DNA of 6,346 nucleotides from contig CABQJA010000136.1 in NCBI GenBank assembly GCA_902464345.1, positions 1 through 6,346 on the forward strand, given 5' to 3'. This stretch comes from an uncultured Clostridium sp. GTDB taxonomy: Bacteria > Bacillota > Clostridia > Lachnospirales > Lachnospiraceae. The notes beneath the pieces were generated by a model. That model did not search any database, was not told the origin of the DNA, and saw only the letters and a list, made by a program, of their open reading frames with translations. Position numbers and translations under genes: made by a program. Positions 6,295-6,346 of this stretch are shown piece by piece (the first letter of the stretch is position 1; every line of letters begins with the position of its first letter).

Positions 6295-6346
6295 ATGAAT
6301 AATTTTTTTAGTGTTTTATTAACTACATTAAAAAACAGTATTATAT
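6295..6346 (+). CDS. Start of a further operon gene, cut by the window end
   Basis: An ATG at 6295 opens a frame that stays open to the last base and reads MNNFFSVLLTTLKNSII. AAAAGGGAG (6283-6291) precedes it at a somewhat short spacing of 3 bp. It lies 30 bp after the cyclase-like gene on the same strand, with no terminator between, so it is probably the next member of the operon. The 17 residues look like an amphipathic or hydrophobic N-terminal helix; the product cannot be recognised. An ATG at 6278 in another frame stops after six codons and is not a gene. Confidence 0.5.
   Translation, partial: MNNFFSVLLTTLKNSII

Overview
The window looks like chromosomal DNA of a Gram-positive clostridial bacterium, most probably of the Lachnospiraceae. 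Reasons are the purine-rich ribosome binding sites (GGGGGG, AAAGGGAGG), the TTG and GTG starts, the moderately AT-rich coding DNA with very AT-rich spacers, and protein styles familiar from that family. The genus cannot be fixed from the sequence. All recognisable genes lie on the + strand, tightly packed. There is no rRNA, tRNA, insertion sequence, CRISPR array or convincing terminator.

Positions 1-192 are an AT-rich control region with a near-consensus sigma-A type promoter (128-156). It is followed by a two-component pair: an OmpR-family response regulator (193-873, TTG start) and a membrane histidine kinase with almost no extracytoplasmic loop (894-1838). The kinase keeps the histidine and ATP-binding boxes but has HGVRM where HE-R-T is usual.

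The 80-bp gap after the kinase holds a perfect 9-bp direct repeat with an 11-bp period, placed 21 bp upstream of an extended -10 element with no good -35. That is the arrangement expected of a promoter switched on by an OmpR/PhoB-type regulator, and the adjacent regulator is the obvious candidate.

Behind that promoter lies an apparent operon. Its members are (i) a 601-aa soluble protein whose N-terminus resembles a family I associate with extracellular contractile injection system (phage-tail-like) loci, with an Ig-like module at the C-terminus; (ii) a 281-aa protein that reads as a protein-kinase fold without catalytic motifs, with a C-terminal membrane anchor; (iii) a 559-aa membrane protein with an outside sensor-like region and a degenerate class III nucleotide cyclase domain plus helical tail; and (iv) the start of a further gene cut by the window edge (6295-6346).

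The most interesting reading is a membrane signalling module built largely from degenerate enzymes (pseudokinase, pseudocyclase and perhaps a modified histidine kinase), under a local two-component switch and co-transcribed with a protein of contractile-injection-system type. No sheath, tube, baseplate or ATPase gene is in the window, so the injection-system link rests on remembered similarity of one protein and remains an inference.
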